This document shows positions 57,876-64,000 of a stretch of 64,000 bases of DNA, piece by piece. The DNA is from Sarocladium kiliense (lineage: Eukaryota > Ascomycota > Sordariomycetes > Hypocreales > Sarocladiaceae): positions 248,001-312,000 of the forward strand of contig JAUZTG010000004.1 of the NCBI GenBank assembly GCA_030734395.1, given 5' to 3'. The position numbers and the translations under genes were made by a program. Within the stretch, counting starts at the first letter, position 1; every line of letters starts with the position of its first letter. The notes under the pieces are model-generated. The model saw nothing but the letters and a program-made list of their open reading frames with translations. It was not told the DNA's origin and made no database searches.

Positions 57876-59407
57876 GGTCTGCAAACCATCTTCCGTATCT
57901 GTACGTTAATGAAGTAATGGATTAATGGATAGCTTCTACGTGGCAAGTGTCAAATATGGGGAAACGAAGTGGGCGTTTGGGAAGAGGATTGTTAGTTTGA
58001 GAGCATCAGTAGTACTAGGTATTCTTTTGACAACTGGACTTGGAAGCCACGATGAGTCAACGAAAGAGATAAAACCCAAGCTTCAGAATTCGTCGATATG
58101 TGAAACCTGTATGATTCTCATCAGACTCCCAGTCCTATGTGTTACGTTTGAGCACGAGCTTCATGCATCATCGTCATATATCGACAAGGGCTGCAGGTTA
58201 GCTGCACGTACCCGCTGCGGCAATCAAACGTCAACGCGGCAACGCTGCCGTGCCCCACTGAACCTTCTAGAAATAGAGTTGGTTACTTGCATAGACCCCC
58301 GATACAAGGCTACGGGTCTGACCTGCAATCCCGGCTCGAGTCCCAAACGGCATGGATAGAACGCCAGATATGACGGTGAAAGCGGGTAATTTTGTTTCAT
58401 CGATTAGAGAAGCGGGTACTCCGTACGGGAGAAGAAAATTCAGACTTGAATTATTCATCTTGTAGGTCTTGCAGAGGAATCTCAAGGAGCCAGTCACCTC
58501 AGGGGTGTGACGTGAACTCGGGACCAGCGCATCCTTCGCTAGCCCGTAGCTTGCTCAATTGGTACCTTACGTTAGATGGATGCCTCAACTAACCTTTCAG
58601 CAAACCTCATTGGCTTCTGCTTGCAGCGTATCAGATCAGGCAACCACATGTTTGTTTTGTTGCAAACGCTTCACGAGGGTCTTGATTGGAGTAAAATCTC
58701 ATCTTGAGCCGCCACTGGCACTGGCGTATTGCGGGCCGGTCCCCGAACTCTGGTTCACCCTGGGGCCTGAGCGCCAGGTCTACAACAGAACCAGGGGGGT
58801 CCCTTCACTGGTCTGAGCTCTGTGAAGCAGCCAAATGATGGGATCGTCCGCTGTAGATCCATAAGTAATCTTGGGGAGGACATTTCCAATCCGTAATACC
58901 CAGTGAAGCGAGGTACAAGGCGCACAAGGCTTTGCACAGCAATAATCAGAGGCTGGTCTGCTAACCGCCAAAGTACCACCCCCAACCCAACTGGAGCCTG
59001 ACGACACTTGTGCAGCAGCTGATGAAAGCCCTGGCCTGCTGCTTGTGCCTGTGCTGTGCTGTGCTGTGCTGGCACATTTGAACCTTCGACTCATCGACCA
59101 GGTTCTGCCGTTTCCCTTTCTCTCCTCCAACTTCCACTTCAGCCTCGTCCATCTGTGCGTTCACCATATCCTTTGCCTCTCATTTGGCGTGTCTGCCTGC
59201 ATTCCCACGGCCACCCAAGCGTCAAACCTACCTACCTCAAGCGCCCAACGCCTCTCCCTCTCGCCCCCTTATTGCGGTACCTCCCTCGTCGCCGATCTGT
59301 CTAGCGAGTCGCTCGCACTTTCCGGGGCGTAACCTTGTGGCGGGACAGTGGCCCTCGTTCGCAAAAGTGGCACTTTTTGGCCTCGACCCGCAGCATCGAC
59401 TTTCCCA
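57876..59407. other. Intergenic region, nothing recognised apart from a short repeat
   Basis: About 1.5 kb without coding signal. A GCTGT pentamer is repeated in tandem around 59050-59070. The right end is CT-rich and should be the TPR-DnaJ promoter and leader. Confidence 0.35.
59050..59070. repeat. Pentanucleotide tandem repeat
   Basis: About four tandem copies of GCTGT with degenerate edges; a simple microsatellite. Confidence 0.6.
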
Positions 59408-61609
59408 ATGAAGTTCTTCGGGGGCAGCAAGAAATCCTCGTCGAAGAAACATCACCACGCCTTAGACCCTGACGGCCCAGACGATCACGAGGACCCTCAC
59501 CACGCTACCCGGTCCGAGCCATCGTCACCCTCCAAATCCTCTTCCCGCTCACCGAAGAAACCCTCCCGCCCATCATCCTACATCGACAGCCCGCCTAAGC
59601 ATTCAAGGCCGTCACGGGCTTCGCGCCACTCTACCGATCCTGGGTATTCCTCGTCTTCCTCACGGCGAAAGAAGAACGAGTCGAGTAAGATCGATCCCAA
59701 TACCCATCCTCTTAATTTACCACCTGAGGAACGGAAACGTTTCTCGGCCCTATCTCAGTCAGCCATGAGTGGTCGCAACTCGATGGACATCGACCAAGAG
59801 CCCCCGGCCAACAACGGCACCTCGACGCCGCCGCCTGCTGCGTCTGCGCAGACGAATTTCGCCGTCCCTATACCTAATGGCACTACCCATGAGGGGCAAG
59901 AGGCTGCGCCTGCACCTCCGCCACACAAGTCGAACCCGTCAAGTCCACAGCCAACACCTGCCGATGAGGCAGAGTCTTACAAGGCTGCCGGCAACCGGTT
60001 CTTCAAGGAGAAGAATTACGCAAAGGCAATCGAGCAATACAGCAAAGGTTTGTATATTCCCGCAGCTGTTGAAGGGGCAAAACCATGATGACTAACATGC
60101 ATTACAGCTGTTGATTTGTTTCCTGATTCCCCGACGTTCCTGAGCAACCGAGCCGCAGCATATATGTCCAACGGCCAGTATGAAGCCGCTCTTGAAGACT
60201 GCAGCAGAGCAGCAGACCTCGACCCGCAAAATGCAAAGGTTTTACTGCGTTTGGCACGGATTTACACGGGCCTCGGTCGCCCAGAGGAGGCGCTGCTGAC
60301 ATTTGGCCGCATCAGCCCCGAGCCCTCAGCTAAGGATGTTGCGCCCGCGAAGGAGATGAACCAACATGTCAACTCCGCAAAGGACGCCCTTGAACGAGGA
60401 TCACCCTCCATGGTTCTCTATGCCTTGGACCAGGCAGAGCGTGGACTCGGCGCTGGAGTCAGCAAGCCACGCAAGTGGCAGCTTATGCGCGGTGAGGCGT
60501 ATATCAAGATGGGTAAGGAGAACGCTCTTGGGGAGGCACAGAACATTGCCATGTCACTTCTCCGTGGAAATAGCCAGGACCCTGAGGCGCTTGTACTACG
60601 TGGCAGAGTACTGTATGGTCAGGGTGAGAACGAGAAGGCCATCCAGTCCTTCCGCATGGCATGCAGCTGCGATCCAGACTTCCGCGACGCCATAAAGTGG
60701 CTGAGAATTGTCCAAAAGCTGGACCGGATGAAGGAGGAGGGCAATGCCGAGTTCAAGGCTGGTCGTCACCAAGCGGCCATTCAGAAATATACCGACGCCC
60801 TTGAGGTCGACCCCTCTAACCGGAATATGAATGCGAAGCTGTTGCAGAACCGAGCTCAGTGCAAGATCAAGCTGAAGCAATGGGACGACGCCATCGCCGA
60901 TGCTGAGAAAGCATTCTCTTTGGATCCGAACTACACCAAGGCACGGAAGACCAAAGCCAACGCGCTTGGCCAATCAGGTCGTTGGGAAGAAGCCGTTAAA
61001 GAGTGGAAGGCTATCGCAGAGCTTGAACCCGAGGACCGGACCGTGCAGAAGGAGATCCGTAATGCGGAGCTCGAGGTCAAGAAGGCCCAGAGGAAGGATT
61101 ATTACAAGATCATGGGTCTGGAAAAGGACTGCAACCCGGATCAGGTTAAGCGAGCGTACCGCAAGCTTGCTGTCAAGCTTCATCCTGACAAGAACCCTGG
61201 CGACGAGGAGGCTGAGGCCAAGTTCAAGGATCTGTCAGAAGCTTACGAATGCTTGAGCGACCCTCAGTAAGTACCGCAAGCACGCCTCACATGCTTTGAT
61301 TTGTGCTAACAACTCCACAGAAAGAAGGCAAGCTATGACAATGGCGATGACCTCGTTGATCCTTCCGACATGTTCGGTGGCGGCATGGGCGGCATGGGAG
61401 GAATGGGCGGCGGCATGGGTGGCATTGACCCTGAGATCCTCTTCAACATGATGGGTGGTGGTGGTGGTGGCGGTTTCAGGCAAGCAGGCGGCTTCCCTGG
61501 AGGTGCTCGTGGATTCCCCGGTGGTGGTGGCGGCGGATATGGGGGAGGTCCAACATTCAGTTTCGGAGGCGACGGTGGTCGTCCTCAGCGTGGAGGATTC
61601 GGCTTCTGA
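59408..61609 (+). CDS. TPR-DnaJ co-chaperone (DNAJC7-like)
   Basis: Cochaperone that uses TPR repeats to hold Hsp70/Hsp90 and a J-domain to stimulate Hsp70 ATPase. Three exons (59408-60047, 60108-61266, 61321-61609) give 695 residues. The N-terminus is Ser/Lys-rich and disordered. TPR motifs begin near residue 195 (ESYKAAGNRFFKEKNYAKAIEQYSK across intron 1, split by position) and continue with EEGNAEFKAGRHQAAIQKYTDAL. The J-domain is near residues 543-612 (DYYKIMGLEKD; HPD in KLHPDKNPG). A Gly/Phe-rich tail follows, ending GGFGF and a TGA at 61607-61609. The frame stays open past this stop to 61924. Start chosen at the first ATG. Confidence 0.93.
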
Positions 61610-61924
61610 CATGCAGACCCAGCAGAGTCCTCTCAGGAAGAGGCCGAAGACGGAGATGAACATGAATGGGCAGACGACTATGAAGACGACGAGAAGGCTG
61701 CATACGCCGGAGGCGCAAAGGCGCGGGATTACATGGCGCAGCGTGACGAGGCCAGGACTCTGCTGGTGGATAAGGTGCGCCAGTATGGCGTATGGCTCAT
61801 GGCAGCGATTGTCCTCCTCCCACCGGCGCTCGTGGTGATCGGGGCCGTCGTGGGGTTCCTTGTATACATCTACATGAGGCGGCTACGTCGCAGGAGGAGC
61901 GCACGCTCGTCGTCAGTGGGATAG
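61610..61924 (+). CDS. Open extension downstream of the DnaJ stop: acidic region plus transmembrane tail
   Basis: In the same frame as the DnaJ gene, 104 sense codons run from directly after its TGA to a TAG at 61922-61924. They encode an acidic stretch (QEEAEDGDEHEWADDYEDDE), a helix region ARTLLVDKVRQYG, one strong membrane helix (WLMAAIVLLPPALVVIGAVV and FLVYIYM), and an Arg-rich tail. Codon use and amino-acid pattern look like real protein. The first ATG is at 61733, which would give only 63 residues and exclude the acidic part. Possible explanations are UGA readthrough to a membrane-anchored isoform, an unrecognised in-frame intron removing the stop, or a separate gene with an upstream exon. 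Which one holds cannot be decided from sequence alone. Confidence 0.55.
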   Translation, partial: HADPAESSQEEAEDGDEHEWADDYEDDEKAAYAGGAKARDYMAQRDEARTLLVDKVRQYGVWLMAAIVLLPPALVVIGAVVGFLVYIYMRRLRRRRSARSSSVG

Positions 61925-62308
61925 ATCCTTGCATGTAGCATTCAGGCCGGTGCTATACCCCCGTATGAATTGCGCAAAACGGAACTTTGCTTCTTTGCGC
62001 TAGACACAGCAGAGCCTTCCTGGCCAAAGGCGTTCTTGACATTGCCTTTTTAGACCAAGGGAAATGATAGACCTTTTCGTGTGCACTCAATAGTCTCCAG
62101 TAAATGTGATAATTCGAACTCAAGAGTGCAATCCTTCGCTAATGATGACGGTGCGAGCGCTCAAGGTCCATTTGGATGTTTAGGGAATGATTCGTTCTTT
62201 TGGTATCTTAAGGACACGCCGATGGCCCTTGCTCTCTGGGCATCAAAAACATCCGTAACGCCTCTGAATATGCTCACCAAGACAAAAAGCATCGTAAGGG
62301 CCGGCCTA
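61925..62308. other. Convergent 3' intergenic region
   Basis: Spacer between the TPR-DnaJ extension and the Med10 gene. A plus-strand ORF here (62081-62863) runs antisense through Med10 and is a shadow. Confidence 0.4.
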
Positions 62309-62843
62309 TCAGTTTTTCATATCCTCATCTGCAGGCCCAGTGCCATTCCTCGTCTCCCTCCTTCCCCCCGTCGCCTCCAACACTCTCCCAACATCCTCTC
62401 TCAACTCCGGCATCGCCCTCTCCATCTCCCCCGCCAACACATCCCTAAAGTCCGCAAAGGCATTCTCCTTCCCTGCCAGCACCTGGTTGCCTCTTCTCAC
62501 AGTCTCGACGAATTCTCGCGTGTAGATGTCCGGGTTGCGCCCGTTCTCGACGTAGCCGATGAGTTCTGGGGGAATCTCGGGGAGAGGTTCGGCGGAGGAG
62601 ACGTTGTGAAGTTCTTTGAGGGAGGAAGAGAGGGTGCGGAGTTCGGTTTGGAGGACGTCGCGGGAGGGCCGGCCCATTGCGTCGTACGCGGAGACTTGGA
62701 CCATGACTTGGTAGAGGTCTTGGATGATGTCTTTGAGCTTGCCTATAAGTTGTTGGTTAGTATCAGCGGCACTGGTTGTGATGTGTGGCAACTGGGTACA
62801 TACGCTCAAGACCATCGTGGTCGACTGCTTCGATGGGCGCCAT
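62309..62843 (-). CDS. MED10: Mediator complex subunit 10
   Basis: Middle-module subunit of Mediator, linking activators to RNA polymerase II in the nucleus. Exon 1 (62804-62843) and exon 2 (62309-62742), joined across a 61-base intron with a GTATGT donor and a CTAAC branch site, give 157 residues, a typical fungal Med10 length. Exon 1 codes for MAPIEAVDHDGLE. The core reads LKDIIQDLYQVMVQVSAYD, then LQTELRTLSSSLKELHN, IPPELIGYVENGRNPDIYTREF, split by position, which is the Med10 hallmark, and a helical tail. It closely follows the Nut2/Med10 pattern. Confidence 0.93.
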
Positions 62844-64000
62844 GGTTGAAGCGATGTGGTTGATGTGCAGCAACAATGGAGGCTTGTCGACAAGTGAAGG
62901 CGGCGCTGAGGCGTTCGCTACTGCGATGCGACGTGAAGCCAGAGGCGCCGCCCTGGCCTCTTATCGCAGATAAGGGTTAAGTCAGGGTTACATAGAGCTT
63001 GTCCTGGCATGCGCAAGTCTCCTGGCTTGGCACTTTCGATTCTACGACTGAGAATAAGGAAAGTTGTTCTTAGTCAGAAAAGGCCACATTGGCCGACTCT
63101 TTGATTGTTGAATGATCTCATGAATCCTGCGAGCAAGGGGTTTCAAGCCAGGGTCAGAAGTGCGGAACGAAAAGAGCGAATAACCTCACCCACGTGCAGA
63201 GACACCCTGGGCGCCGGCCCATTCCCAGCCAAGTGGCGATATGACATTATGTATGATCCGTTCGCAGAATAGTTCCATTCAGGGACCTCTGAGGCAGTGA
63301 CACCAACAGGCGGTCGACCGTAGGACCTAGTCGGCGCTTCGGTTGATTTCGCCTCACAAGCGAGGCAATCCTCATGACGACAGATCCGACTCTGCAAAGC
63401 AACATCACAGCCACGGCCCTGAAGGTCCGCGATGCATCTTATATGAGATAATCAAGCATTCCTGAAACATTGTTTCGTGGGCCCTGCAGTAGATCGCTGC
63501 CCAGACCTGCTGCAGGTGAAGGACGGCTCCAACCACTCATGACGTTGAGGCTCCATGCATGGCGAAATAATGCTAGCGATAGGAGAGAACCAGTGAGGGC
63601 CCTAACGGAGAGTAACCGAGAGGGTTTGCGCCGATGATTCTATTGTTGCGTGGGCGGGTTCCTTGTTTGGGTGCCTAGAGTTGCAGAAGGATCTGGGAGG
63701 ATCGGCTTGGCGCGGCAACTGGGGACGATGTATCTGCGTGGAAATAAGGTGGGAGTCGCCTCACCTGTCGTTACTAGTAAGGATGAGCACTGAAGGGAGC
63801 GAGGCCCCTGCAGTATAGATCCCACAGGCAGCGTAAATTTGTTACAGATTTGCAAGTGAAGTGATCTAATTCGGTTGATGTAGTAAGGCGATCCCAGTCT
63901 CCGTGGAGGCTTCGCCCACTGATTTCAGTAAGCCATGGAGCCAAGAGTCGAAATCGCGGCCCGTCGATTCCTCATTCCTTTGAGGTCATGGACAGCAATG
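62844..64000. other. Right-end region without a recognised gene
   Basis: About 1.2 kb. It should hold the Med10 promoter at its left end. Short ORFs (63143-63397, 63640-63855) have no family character. Confidence 0.35.

Noticed and set aside
61455..61838. 127-codon plus-strand ORF overlapping the DnaJ Gly-rich end
   Set aside because: It is in a different frame from the DnaJ gene and its composition is low-complexity; the in-frame extension is the better reading.
62081..62863. 260-codon plus-strand ORF
   Set aside because: Antisense to the Med10 gene; the Med10 reading has clear family motifs.

Overview
The window looks like a gene-dense nuclear segment from a filamentous ascomycete (Pezizomycotina, possibly Dothideomycetes; the class is a weak guess). 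Most genes carry short introns of about 47-102 bases with GT..AG ends and CTAAC/CTGAC-type branch sites. Intergenic gaps are mostly 0.3-1.9 kb. The gene families are typical of a plant- or soil-associated filamentous fungus: P450, AfI1-type trafficking protein, Helo-like ankyrin protein, Zn2Cys6 regulator, GH3 enzyme, acetamidase. I placed about 30 protein genes and rebuilt their exons by hand from frame continuity, splice consensus and family motifs. I saw no convincing tRNA, rRNA, transposon or CRISPR.

Layout. 0-5 kb: a membrane protein cut off by the left edge, a divergent cytochrome P450 and a short-chain dehydrogenase/epimerase, possibly the edge of a secondary-metabolism region. 5-10 kb: housekeeping genes (ZIP zinc transporter, TFIIIA, RPB6), with TFIIIA and RPB6 head to head. 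11-25.8 kb: accessory genes (small secreted cysteine-rich protein, APH-type kinase, Zn2Cys6 regulator, RidA-like protein, aldo/keto reductase, secreted DUF4874-like protein, four-helix membrane protein, Helo-like/ankyrin protein with an in-frame stop). 27-38.5 kb: secreted GH3 enzyme, AAAP amino-acid transporter divergent from an acetamidase over a promoter rich in GATA sites, OCH1-like mannosyltransferase, and a secreted GH18-like protein. 39.9-53 kb: metabolism, with a cyclase-family hydrolase divergent from an MFS permease, ERG6, then a co-directional run of old yellow enzyme, 2-keto-4-pentenoate hydratase-like protein, alcohol-oxidase-type GMC enzyme and S-formylglutathione hydrolase. 53-63 kb: housekeeping again (Afi1, myosin light chain, TPR-DnaJ co-chaperone, Mediator Med10).

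Plausible functional pairs are the amino-acid transporter with the acetamidase (nitrogen supply), the cyclase with the allantoate-permease-like MFS (uptake and hydrolysis), and the GMC alcohol oxidase with S-formylglutathione hydrolase (formaldehyde made, then detoxified). The most unusual structure is at the end of the TPR-DnaJ gene. Its TGA stop is followed, in the same frame, by 104 open codons encoding an acidic region, one transmembrane helix and an arginine-rich tail. This suggests stop-codon readthrough, an unrecognised intron, or an overlapping membrane-protein gene.
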